In this document: piece after piece, positions 7,452 through 13,946 of the stretch | Layout of the letters: the number at the start of each line of letters is the position of its first letter | Position numbering within the stretch: the first letter of the stretch is position 1 | Assembly (NCBI GenBank): GCA_021806845.1 | Contig: JAKAPV010000033.1 | Span: 1 to 16,679, forward strand | Direction of reading: 5' to 3' | DNA: 16,679 bases | From: Bacillota bacterium | GTDB lineage: Bacteria; Bacillota; Sulfobacillia; JAJZYS01; JAJYTV01 | Notes under the pieces: generated by a model | What the model saw: only the letters and a program-made list of their open reading frames with translations | Databases searched by the model: none | Told to the model about the DNA's origin: nothing | Translations under genes and position numbers: made by a program

Positions 7452-7514
7452 GGAATTCTACCTCCGCTGGAGAATGGGCTTGGCCGGTGGACGCTCCACG
7501 GAAGGATGGATCTC

Positions 7515-8771
7515 ATGGGTGAGACCGCGTGGCTCGATGACCTCGGCCGCTACATCAATCCCGGCATTGCCCGGGCCTACAGCTTCCTCGGCGTGCTCTC
7601 GCCCGAGGTGCGGGCGCAGGGCGCGTTCGTCTACGACGCACAGGGCGACCGCTACGTCGACATGGGCGGCGGCTACGGCGTGATGGTGCACGGCTATCTG
7701 CACCCGCGCATCGTCGCCCGCGCCAAGGCGCAGCTCGACAAGATCGCCTTGCCGTCTCGCTCGCTGCCGGTCCTCGAACCGATCGAACTGGCGCGCCGCC
7801 TGGCGGAGATCACGCCCGGCGACCTGCAGTACAGCTTCTTCTGCAACTCGGGCGCCGAGGCGAACGAGGCCGCGCTCAAGTTCGCGCGCCTGAGGACCCG
7901 CCGCGCGGGCTTCGTCTCCGCACACGGCGCCTTCCACGGCAAGACCTTCGGCGCGCTCTCCGTGAGCGGCCGGGACCTCTACAAGGATCCCTTCCGGCCG
8001 CTCCTGCAGGACGTGCAGCTCGTGCCCTACGGAGACGCGGAGGCACTGCGGGCCGTGGTGGACGAGCAGACGGCTGCCGTGATCCTGGAGCCGATCCAGG
8101 GCGAGGGAGGGGTCATCGTCCCGCCCCAGGGCTACCTGCGCGCCGCGCGCGAGATCTGCGACCGAGCCGGCGCCATGCTGATCTTCGACGAAGTGCAGTC
8201 CGGCATGGCCCGCACCGGCCACTACTTCGCCTGCGAGCACGAGGGCGTGACGCCCGACTTCCTCACTGTCTCGAAGGCGCTGGGCGGCGGCATCATGCCG
8301 ATCGGGGCCTGCGTCGGCACGCCGTCCGCGATGGGCTTCCTCGACGAGATGCCGCTCATCCACACCTCGACCTTCGGCGGCGGCGGCGGCGGCGGCGCGC
8401 CGCTGACGACGGCCGTAGCGTGCGAGGCGATCGACGTAATGCGCGACGAGGACTTCTGCGGCCAGGCGCGCGAGAAGGGCGCCATCTTGCGCGAGGGGCT
8501 CCTGCGCATCCAGGCGGAGTTCCCGGAGGTCATCTCGGACGTGCGCGGCCGCGGTCTCATGCTGGGCCTCGAGACGGCGCGCGAGGGAGTGGGGGGCATG
8601 CTGATGTCCGAGCTCCTGCACCGCAAGGTCCTGGCGCTCTGGACGCTCAACAACGAGCGCGTCCTGCGCATGATCCCGCCGATTGTCATCGCGGTCGAGA
8701 CGATCGAGGAAGTGCTTCGCACCGTGCGCGAGGCGGCCGCAGAGGTCGCCCTGGTCGCCGCAGATCTGTAA
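7515..8771 (+). CDS. Class III PLP-dependent aminotransferase
   Basis: A 418-residue fold-type I enzyme of the ornithine/putrescine/GABA aminotransferase family. Visible motifs are CNSGAEANEAALK (PLP phosphate site), HGAFHGKTFGALSVSG, EPIQGEGGV, IFDEVQSGMARTG (D225) and VSKALGGG (K254, the PLP lysine). The conserved loop that normally reads TFGGNPLA instead reads TFGGGGGGGAPL, with seven consecutive GGC codons (8376-8396). The amino donor cannot be named; putrescine/diamine or 4-aminobutyrate types are possible, and the nearby speD gene makes a polyamine link tempting but unproven. I chose ATG 7515 because GGAAGG (7500-7505) lies 9 bases upstream; ATG 7506 would overlap that site. The SRPBCC gene follows after 11 bases. 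Confidence 0.88.
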   Translation: MGETAWLDDLGRYINPGIARAYSFLGVLSPEVRAQGAFVYDAQGDRYVDMGGGYGVMVHGYLHPRIVARAKAQLDKIALPSRSLPVLEPIELARRLAEITPGDLQYSFFCNSGAEANEAALKFARLRTRRAGFVSAHGAFHGKTFGALSVSGRDLYKDPFRPLLQDVQLVPYGDAEALRAVVDEQTAAVILEPIQGEGGVIVPPQGYLRAAREICDRAGAMLIFDEVQSGMARTGHYFACEHEGVTPDFLTVSKALGGGIMPIGACVGTPSAMGFLDEMPLIHTSTFGGGGGGGAPLTTAVACEAIDVMRDEDFCGQAREKGAILREGLLRIQAEFPEVISDVRGRGLMLGLETAREGVGGMLMSELLHRKVLALWTLNNERVLRMIPPIVIAVETIEEVLRTVREAAAEVALVAADL

Positions 8772-8782
8772 GGGGGCAGAGC

Positions 8783-9220
8783 ATGCCGTACGTCGAGGTG
8801 ACGCGCGTCGTGAAGGCGGATCCGGCCGCCGTCTACGAGGCGCTGAGCGACATGGAATCCTTTCCGCGCTTCATGGAGAACGTCAACGAGGTGAAGGTGC
8901 TCCGGCGTGAAGGCAACACCACGGAGTCGAGCTGGCACGTGACGCTGCAGGGCGCGCCCTTCCGCTGGGTGGAAACCGACACATTCCTGCCGCAAGAGGG
9001 AAGGATCACCTACCGGCAGATTTCCGGCGACCTCAAGAAATTCGAGGGGGAGTGGCGCATCGTGCCCGTGGAGGGCGGCGCGAGCGTCACGCTGACGACC
9101 GATTTCGAGTTCGGCATGCCGATGATCGCGTCGCTCTTCAATCCGGTCGCGAAGCTGATTCTGCGCCGCAACGCGGAGGCGATGCTCACGGCGCTGCAGG
9201 ACGACCTGCAGTCCAGCTGA
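8783..9220 (+). CDS. SRPBCC-fold protein, RatA/Coq10 (polyketide cyclase) type
   Basis: The 145-residue product starts MPYVEVTRVVKADPAAVYEALSDMESFPRFMENVNEVKVL, the usual opening of START-like SRPBCC proteins. The sequence then alternates strands (WHVTLQGAPFRWVETDTFL, ITYRQISGDLKKFEGEWRIVP, ASVTLTTDFEFG) and ends in a long C-terminal helix. The closest named groups are RatA-like and Coq10-like proteins. These bind hydrophobic ligands in a cavity; the toxin label RatA should not be read as function here. ATG 8783 is preceded by AGGGGG (8771-8776). It lies 11 bases after the aminotransferase and is probably co-transcribed. Its role is unknown. Confidence 0.75.
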   Translation: MPYVEVTRVVKADPAAVYEALSDMESFPRFMENVNEVKVLRREGNTTESSWHVTLQGAPFRWVETDTFLPQEGRITYRQISGDLKKFEGEWRIVPVEGGASVTLTTDFEFGMPMIASLFNPVAKLILRRNAEAMLTALQDDLQSS

Positions 9221-9244
9221 ACGCCCGCGGTCGTGCCGGCGAAG

Positions 9245-9275
9245 ATTGCTAGTTCGCAACGGAACAGGTAGCAAT
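9245..9275. repeat. Hairpin 1 in the SRPBCC-speD intergenic region
   Basis: ATTGCTA (9245-9251) pairs perfectly with TAGCAAT (9269-9275). Inside, GTTC (9252-9255) pairs with GAAC (9262-9265) around a six-base loop, leaving a three-base bulge (AGG). The stem is less GC-rich than the surrounding genes and has no T run. Confidence 0.55.
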
Positions 9276-9277
9276 TC

Positions 9278-9323
9278 GAAGAGATCGCGAGCGGTTTCGA
9301 GCGAAACGGTCACAGATCTCTTC
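9278..9323. repeat. Hairpin 2 in the SRPBCC-speD intergenic region
   Basis: GAAGAGATC (9278-9286) is a perfect 9-bp inverted repeat with GATCTCTTC (9315-9323). A nested perfect stem, GTTTC/GAAAC with loop GAGC (9294-9307), lies within it. It begins two bases after hairpin 1. It may end the aminotransferase transcript, but no T tract follows at once; a short T-rich stretch occurs only at 9344-9361. Confidence 0.55.
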
Positions 9324-9369
9324 TCACTCGTCCTTAGGTTGCCCTTTTGCGGGTTTTTCCGTCCGTTTG

Positions 9370-9398
9370 TTGACAACCATCTGACATGTCTCTACAAT
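9370..9398 (+). promoter_or_regulatory. Sigma-A type promoter for speD
   Basis: TTGACA (9370-9375) and TACAAT (9393-9398) are separated by exactly 17 bases, close to the ideal housekeeping promoter. Transcription would start near 9405, giving a leader of about 30 bases before speD, with ribosome binding site AGGGGG at 9421-9426. The surrounding DNA is markedly AT-richer than the genes. It is the only textbook promoter I found in the window. Confidence 0.85.
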
Positions 9399-9433
9399 GC
9401 AGCAAGATGAACCTGCAGTCAGGGGGTTGATAC

Positions 9434-9805
9434 ATGAACGCACTGGGCCGGCACATCCTGGCCGAGGTGTACGGTTGCGACCGTGCGGTTCTCAACGATC
9501 CCGAGCGGGTCGAGAGAATCCTCGTCGCCGCGGCGCTGGAGTCTGGTGCTGAGGTCCGGGAAGTAGCCTTCCATAAATTCAGCCCGCAGGGCGTCAGCGG
9601 CGTCGTGGTCATCTCGGAGTCGCACCTCGCGGTACACACCTGGCCGGAGCTCGGATACGCTGCCGTGGATGTGTTCACCTGCGGGGACCGCGTCGAGCCG
9701 TGGGATGCCTGTAACTACATTGTGGAGCATTTCCGCGCACAGAGTGTAACGGCGACAGAGACGAAGCGCGGCGTCTTCGCCGGTGTGGAAGCTGAGGTCG
9801 GCTAG
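9434..9805 (+). CDS. speD: S-adenosylmethionine decarboxylase proenzyme
   Basis: A 123-residue bacterial class 1B SAM decarboxylase. It makes decarboxylated SAM, the aminopropyl donor for spermidine; 5'-methylthioadenosine (MTA) is the by-product of the transfer. The self-cleavage motif VISESHLAVHTWPE is intact. Cleavage before Ser63 gives the pyruvoyl cofactor, and His68 and Cys83 occupy the same numbered positions as the catalytic residues of the Thermotoga maritima enzyme. Length is standard. ATG 9434 follows AGGGGG by 7 bases. No spermidine synthase (speE) is present in the window, but MTA-processing genes lie just downstream, which fits the pathway. Confidence 0.95.
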   Translation: MNALGRHILAEVYGCDRAVLNDPERVERILVAAALESGAEVREVAFHKFSPQGVSGVVVISESHLAVHTWPELGYAAVDVFTCGDRVEPWDACNYIVEHFRAQSVTATETKRGVFAGVEAEVG

Positions 9806-9817
9806 AGCCATATCGAC

Positions 9818-9843
9818 GCGCCCCGGTCGACCGACCGGGGCGC
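9818..9843 (+). terminator. Intrinsic terminator after speD
   Basis: A 12-bp perfect inverted repeat (9818-9829 with 9832-9843; practical stem 11 bp with loop GACC) lies 13 bases after the speD stop. Only a weak T-rich tail (ATCATCTTT) follows. No separate promoter for ndk fits in the 26 bases left before its start, so this hairpin probably lets some transcription through and sets the ratio of speD to the downstream genes. Confidence 0.65.
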
Positions 9844-9869
9844 ATCATCTTTGAGAGGGGACCACCAGC

Positions 9870-10325
9870 ATGGAACGCACCTTCTTCGCGATCAAGCCGG
9901 ACGGCGTCGGACGCGGTCTCGTCGGCGAGCTGCTCGCGCGCCTCGAACGCAAGGGCCTGCGCCTCGTCGGCCTGAAGCTGATGCAGGTCACGCCGGAGCT
10001 TGCGCGCGAGCACTACGCGGCACACAGCGAAAAGCCCTTCTTCCAGGGCCTCGTGTCCTTCATCACGTCGGGACCGATCGTCGCGACCGTCTGGGAGGGC
10101 CGCGAGGCGGTCAGCGTCGTGCGGGCCCTGATGGGCGCCACCGATCCGGCGAAGGCCGCCCCCGGCACGCTGCGCGGGGACTACGGCCTCTCCATCTCGA
10201 GCAATCTCGTGCACGGGTCGGACGGCCCGCAGGCCGCGGAGCGCGAGATCTCCCTCTTCTTCTCGCCGGGCGAGCTCGTCGGCGCCGCGCGGCCGGAGGA
10301 GACCTGGATCTACGCCGGGGAGTAG
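9870..10325 (+). CDS. ndk: Nucleoside diphosphate kinase
   Basis: The 151-residue product is a typical NDP kinase, transferring the gamma phosphate of NTPs to NDPs through a phosphohistidine. Family motifs: MERTFFAIKPDGVGRGLVGE at the start, FFQGLVSFITSGPIVATVWEG in the middle, and the active-site segment SSNLVHGSDGPQAAEREISLFF with His115. ATG 9870 is preceded by GAGAGGGG (9853-9860). It is followed after one base by the phosphorylase gene, so it belongs to the nucleoside salvage unit. Confidence 0.96.
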   Translation: MERTFFAIKPDGVGRGLVGELLARLERKGLRLVGLKLMQVTPELAREHYAAHSEKPFFQGLVSFITSGPIVATVWEGREAVSVVRALMGATDPAKAAPGTLRGDYGLSISSNLVHGSDGPQAAEREISLFFSPGELVGAARPEETWIYAGE

Positions 10326-10326
10326 C

Positions 10327-11100
10327 ATGATCGCGATCATCGGGGGCACCGGGGTATACCAGCTGCCCGGCGCCGAGACCGAGGAGCGAGAGCTGGAAAC
10401 GCCGTACGGGACGATCGGCGTCACGCTGCGCCATCTTCCGGACGGCCTGGACATCGTCTTTGCGGCACGGCATGGCAAGGGCCACGCCGTGCCGCCGCAC
10501 CGTCTGCCGAGCCGCGCCTTGCTTTGGGGACTGCGCGACATGGGCGTAACGGGCATCCTGTCGACATCGGCCGTCGGCGCCCTGACGACCGATCTGCCAC
10601 CCGGCACCCTCGCCCTGCTCGGAGACTTCATGGACTTCACGAAGTCCCGTCCGACGACCTTCCACGACGGCCCCGGCGTCGTCCACGTCGACGTCACCGA
10701 GACATACTGCCCGACACTGCGCGGCGCGCTGCGCGATGTCGCCGCCCGCATGGGCGTCCCGCTCTACCCGCGCGACGTCGTCTACGTCTGCACGGAGGGC
10801 CCCCGCTTTGAGACACCGAGCGAGATCCGGGCCTACCGCATGCTGGGCGGCGACGTCGTCGGCATGACGCAGGTGCCGGAGGCGGTGCTGGCGCGAGAGC
10901 TCGGCATCCACTACGCCGGCGTCGCGCTCGTGACGAACCTCGCCGCCGGGATCGAGGGCAGCCGCCCCTCGCACCATGAGGTCCTCGACCTGATGGGGAG
11001 GAGCGGCGAGACGGTCGCGCGGCTCCTGCTGCAGGCGGCGGCCGAGATCGGGGAGAATCCAGACTGCAGCCATTGCCCGAAGTCGGAGGGGATGTCTTGA
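10327..11100 (+). CDS. mtnP: MTA/MTI phosphorylase (purine nucleoside phosphorylase family 2)
   Basis: A 257-residue trimeric-type phosphorylase that splits 5'-methylthio-nucleosides with phosphate to give purine base and methylthioribose-1-phosphate. Motifs: IIGGTGVYQL, RHGKGHAVPPHRL, STSAVGAL, CTEGPRFETPSEIRAYRMLGGDVVGMTQVPEAVLARE. In MTA phosphorylases the base site reads TDYDCW; here it reads VTNLAAG, with Asn204 replacing the Asp. That is the form seen in 6-oxopurine phosphorylases and in Pseudomonas methylthioinosine phosphorylase. A preference for methylthioinosine, or for inosine/guanosine, is therefore inferred. The C-terminus has C247-S-H-C250. ATG 10327 has GGGGAG (10317-10322) just upstream. 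The stop overlaps the next start as TTGA. Confidence 0.85.
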   Translation: MIAIIGGTGVYQLPGAETEERELETPYGTIGVTLRHLPDGLDIVFAARHGKGHAVPPHRLPSRALLWGLRDMGVTGILSTSAVGALTTDLPPGTLALLGDFMDFTKSRPTTFHDGPGVVHVDVTETYCPTLRGALRDVAARMGVPLYPRDVVYVCTEGPRFETPSEIRAYRMLGGDVVGMTQVPEAVLARELGIHYAGVALVTNLAAGIEGSRPSHHEVLDLMGRSGETVARLLLQAAAEIGENPDCSHCPKSEGMS

Positions 11101-12320
11101 GCGAACTCGGAGCCCGCCGCATCGCCTGGGCGGAAGAACACATGCCGATCCTCGCCCGCCTCGTGAAGGAGCGCCAGCCGCAGGCGCCCCTGCGCGGGCA
11201 GCGCGTCGGCATGGCCCTGCACCTCGAAGCGAAGACGGCGCGTCTCGCGCTCGCGCTGCAGGAGCTCGGGGCGGAGGTCGCGATCGCCGGATCGAACCCG
11301 CTTTCGACGCAGGATGCCGTCGCCCAGGCGCTCGCGCAGCAGGGCGTGCACGTGCACGCGCGGCATGGCGCCAGCGCGGAGGAGTATTTCGGCTACCTCG
11401 ACGCGGTCCTCGACCACCGTCCGACGCTCGTCATCGACGACGGCGGCGACCTCCTGACGCGTCTGCACCTGCGCCGCCCGGAACTCCTCGAGAACGTGCG
11501 CGGCGCGGCGGAGGAGACGACGACGGGCCTTGTGCGCCTGCGCGCGATGCACGCGGACGGCATGCTGCGCGTGCCCGTGATCGCGGTGAACGACGCGAAG
11601 ATGAAGCACCTCTTCGACAACCGCTTCGGCACGGGCCAGTCGGTCGTCGAGGCGATCATGGGCTCCACGAACCTGACGATCGCGGGGCGCTACGCCCTCG
11701 TTGTCGGCTTCGGCCAGTGCGGCAAGGGCGTCGCGCAGCGCCTGCGCGGCCTGGGAGCCCGCGTCGGCGTCGTCGACATCGATCCTGTCAAGCTGAACGA
11801 GGCCTGGCTCGACGGCTATGAGGTCAGCACGATGGCGGAGCTCGCGCCGAAGGCGGACATCGTCGTGACAGTGACGGGCGCGCTGCGGGTCGTGCGCCGC
11901 GAGCACCTCGAGAAGATGCGCGACGGCGTCCTGCTCGCAAACGCCGGCCACTTCGACGTCGAGATCGACAAGGGCGCCCTAAGCGACATGTGCGGCGCCC
12001 CGGAGCCCGCGAGGGAAAACGTCGAGCGCTATACGGCCCCGGACGGCCGCCGCTTCTACCTGCTCGGCGAAGGGCGCCTCGTGAACCTCGCCGCCGGCGA
12101 CGGCCACCCGGCGGAGATCATGGACCTCTCCTTCGCAGTGCAGGCGCTCGCTCTCCTGCACCTCGCAGCGCAGCCGATGGCACCCGGCGTGCACCAGTTC
12201 CCCGAGAGCCTCGACCAGGAGGTGGCACGCCTCTCGCTCGAGGCGCGCGGCATCGGTCTTGAGCAGGAGACCGAGGAACAGGCGCGCTACCGGGCTTCCT
12301 GGCAGGAGGGGACCGCATGA
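11097..12320 (+). CDS. ahcY: S-adenosylhomocysteine (or S-inosylhomocysteine) hydrolase, short form
   Basis: A 407-residue, NAD-dependent hydrolase of the short archaeal/Thermotoga-type group, which lacks the insert of longer bacterial forms. It cleaves the nucleoside from homocysteine. Motifs: LHLEAKTA (residues 41-48), STQDAVAQALA, VNDAKMKHLFDNRFGTGQS (catalytic Lys and Asp), the NAD loop GFGQCGKG (204-211), NAGHFDVEID, HPAEIMDLSFA, and a C-terminus EEQARYRASWQEGT typical of the short type. At the base-binding motif, canonical LHMTxET is replaced by LHLEAKT, so Glu44 and Lys46 replace the Thr and Glu that contact adenine. TTG 11097 overlaps the mtnP stop and follows GGAGGGG (11085-11091); TTG 11073 is a weaker alternative. 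It overlaps the deaminase as ATGA. Confidence 0.9.
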   Translation: MSELGARRIAWAEEHMPILARLVKERQPQAPLRGQRVGMALHLEAKTARLALALQELGAEVAIAGSNPLSTQDAVAQALAQQGVHVHARHGASAEEYFGYLDAVLDHRPTLVIDDGGDLLTRLHLRRPELLENVRGAAEETTTGLVRLRAMHADGMLRVPVIAVNDAKMKHLFDNRFGTGQSVVEAIMGSTNLTIAGRYALVVGFGQCGKGVAQRLRGLGARVGVVDIDPVKLNEAWLDGYEVSTMAELAPKADIVVTVTGALRVVRREHLEKMRDGVLLANAGHFDVEIDKGALSDMCGAPEPARENVERYTAPDGRRFYLLGEGRLVNLAAGDGHPAEIMDLSFAVQALALLHLAAQPMAPGVHQFPESLDQEVARLSLEARGIGLEQETEEQARYRASWQEGTA

Positions 12321-13627
12321 TCCGCCTCACCGGCGCCACTGTGCTGACGCCGGATGTCGAGCACCCGCAGGGCGTCCTCTGCATGGACGGGAAGCGCATC
12401 GTCTACGCCGGCCCCGCCGCGGGCGCGCCGCCCGCTGCGCCGGACGACGAGGTCGTGGACCTTCCCGGCCGCGCCGTCATTCCGGGCTTCGTCAACCCGC
12501 ACACCCACCTTGCCATGCAGCTGATGCGCGGCATCGCCGACGACGTTGCGCTGCAGCCCTGGCTGCAGGAGCACATCTGGCCCGTCGAGGAGCGGATGGG
12601 CGAGGAGGGAGGCGCGCTCGAGCAGCACGTCCTCGCGGGATCCCGACTTGCGCTCCTGGAGGCGGTCGCCGCCGGCGTCACCGCCGTCAACGACATGTAC
12701 ATGGCGATGGACCGCGTCGCGGAGGCGATCGGCGAAGCCGGCATCCGCGGCGTGATCACGCGCGGCATCGTCGGCCACACCGACCCCGAGCGGCGCAAGC
12801 TGCGGCTCGGCAGGGAGCTCTATGAGCGGTGGCAGGGCGCCTACGGCGGGCGCATCCAGGTCGCCCTGGGCCCCCACGCGCCTTACACCTGCTCGATGGA
12901 CTACCTCGGCGAGGTGGCGCAGGCCGCGCACGACCTCGGCGCGCGCATCCACATCCATCTTGCGGAGACGCACCAGGAGACCGCTGATCTCGCGGCGCAG
13001 GGCCTGACGCCGGCGCATGTGCTGCTCGACTCCGGCCTCTCCCGGCAGCACGTGATCGCGGCGCACTACGTCGCGCCCGCGGAGTCCGACTTCGCCCTGC
13101 TCGAGCACATGCACGTCGGCATCGCCCATTGCCCGATCTCCAACCTCAAGCTCGGCTGCGGCTTCGCGCCGGTCGCGCGCCTGCGCGAGCATGGCATCCC
13201 GGTCGGCATCGGTTCCGACGGCGCCGCGAGCGCGAACGTCCTCGACCCCTTCCTCGGCATGAAGGCCGCCGCCTGGATGGCCAAGGGCAACAGCCAGGAC
13301 CCGACGCAGCTCCCCGCCCGCACGGTGCTGCGCATGGCCACCTATGAGGGGGCCCTCGCGCTCGACCTCAACGACGTGGGCCTGCTCGCACCGGGCTACC
13401 AGGCGGACGTCGTCGTCGTCGACCTGCGAGCGACCCACCTGCAGCCCGTGTTCGATGTCTTCTCGGCGCTCGTGTACACCGCGACGGCCCGCGACGTCGA
13501 GCGCGTCTACGCGAGCGGCAAGCTCATCTACCAGGAGGGCCGCCACCTCGCAGTCGACCGCGAAGCGATCCTTGCCGAGGCCCGCGGCGCCGCGGAGCGC
13601 GTAACGCAGCAGGCGCTACGCTCCTGA
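12317..13627 (+). CDS. mtaD: 5'-methylthioadenosine/S-adenosylhomocysteine deaminase (amidohydrolase)
   Basis: The 436-residue product belongs to the MtaD/TM0936 branch of the amidohydrolase superfamily, which deaminates MTA and SAH to methylthioinosine and S-inosylhomocysteine. Metal and catalytic residues are visible: PGFVNPHTHLAM (H62, H64), RGIADD, GPHAPYTCS, IHLAETHQE (H214, E217), AHCPISNLKLGCG and GSDGAASAN (D301). The TWLQEHIWP-like segment (residues PWLQEHIWPVEE) is typical of this branch and of the related SsnA/TrzN enzymes, which remain alternatives. ATG 12317 overlaps the ahcY stop and follows AGGAGGGG (12304-12311). It ends the salvage operon, just before a strong terminator. Confidence 0.88.
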   Translation: MIRLTGATVLTPDVEHPQGVLCMDGKRIVYAGPAAGAPPAAPDDEVVDLPGRAVIPGFVNPHTHLAMQLMRGIADDVALQPWLQEHIWPVEERMGEEGGALEQHVLAGSRLALLEAVAAGVTAVNDMYMAMDRVAEAIGEAGIRGVITRGIVGHTDPERRKLRLGRELYERWQGAYGGRIQVALGPHAPYTCSMDYLGEVAQAAHDLGARIHIHLAETHQETADLAAQGLTPAHVLLDSGLSRQHVIAAHYVAPAESDFALLEHMHVGIAHCPISNLKLGCGFAPVARLREHGIPVGIGSDGAASANVLDPFLGMKAAAWMAKGNSQDPTQLPARTVLRMATYEGALALDLNDVGLLAPGYQADVVVVDLRATHLQPVFDVFSALVYTATARDVERVYASGKLIYQEGRHLAVDREAILAEARGAAERVTQQALRS

Positions 13628-13641
13628 GATCAGACATAGAG

Positions 13642-13676
13642 AGGGCCCCGCGGCGCGACTTTTGCCGCGGGGCCCT
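13642..13676. terminator. Intrinsic, possibly bidirectional terminator
   Basis: A perfect 13-bp GC-rich stem (13642-13654 with 13664-13676) encloses a nine-base loop. It lies 14 bases after the mtaD stop and 12 bases beyond the stop of the small minus-strand gene, so it can serve both converging transcripts. T content is low on both sides. Confidence 0.75.
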
Positions 13677-13688
13677 TCGCTTGCTGCG

Positions 13689-13802
13689 CTAGGAGAAGCG
13701 GATGCGCGGATCGGTGACGGCGAGCAGGATGACGGCGATGAGACTGCCGGCGACCGTGATCACGGCGATCACCATGACGACGTTGTTTCCGCTTCCTTCC
13801 AT
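13689..13802 (-). CDS. Small single-pass membrane protein, hypothetical
   Basis: A 37-residue minus-strand frame: a short polar start (MEGSGNN), one continuous hydrophobic stretch of about 22 residues (VVMVIAVITVAGSLIAVILLAV), and a charged tail (TDPRIRFS). Such an uninterrupted membrane segment, bounded by polar ends and ending just before a terminator shared with mtaD, is unlikely to arise by chance antisense to anything: no plus-strand gene covers this stretch. The predicted topology is a single membrane anchor. The ribosome binding site is weak (AAGCGCACG before the ATG), and the frame stays open upstream with basic residues, so the start is uncertain. I recognise no family. Confidence 0.5.
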   Translation of the reverse strand: MEGSGNNVVMVIAVITVAGSLIAVILLAVTDPRIRFS

Positions 13803-13946
13803 CGTGCGCTTGCGTGCCGACGCAATGCGCCGCCGCCTGCCAGTTCCGGCGGGCGATTGGCTCTCGGCCCAGCAATTGTGCAATGCGCGCAGGCAGGCTC
13901 GTCCGCTTAATAGAGATATAGCGTACGAAGGTGGAGGGAGACGTCC
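13803..13946. promoter_or_regulatory. Divergent intergenic region
   Basis: This 144-base gap separates the small minus-strand gene from the MreB-like gene. It contains an AT-rich island (TTAATAGAGATATAG, 13907-13921), which could supply -10 elements in either direction, and the ribosome binding site GGTGGAGGGAG (13930-13940) of the MreB-like gene. No -35 element at proper spacing is convincing. Confidence 0.4.

Noticed and set aside
8783..9220. Toxin of a toxin-antitoxin pair (RatA label)
   Set aside because: There is no adjacent antitoxin-like gene, and the SRPBCC fold is widespread in ligand-binding proteins; the name alone is not evidence of toxin function.
9344..9361. Intrinsic terminator between the SRPBCC gene and the speD promoter at the T-rich stretch
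   Set aside because: The only stem there (CCC/GGG around TTTTGC) is three base pairs, too weak to call on its own.
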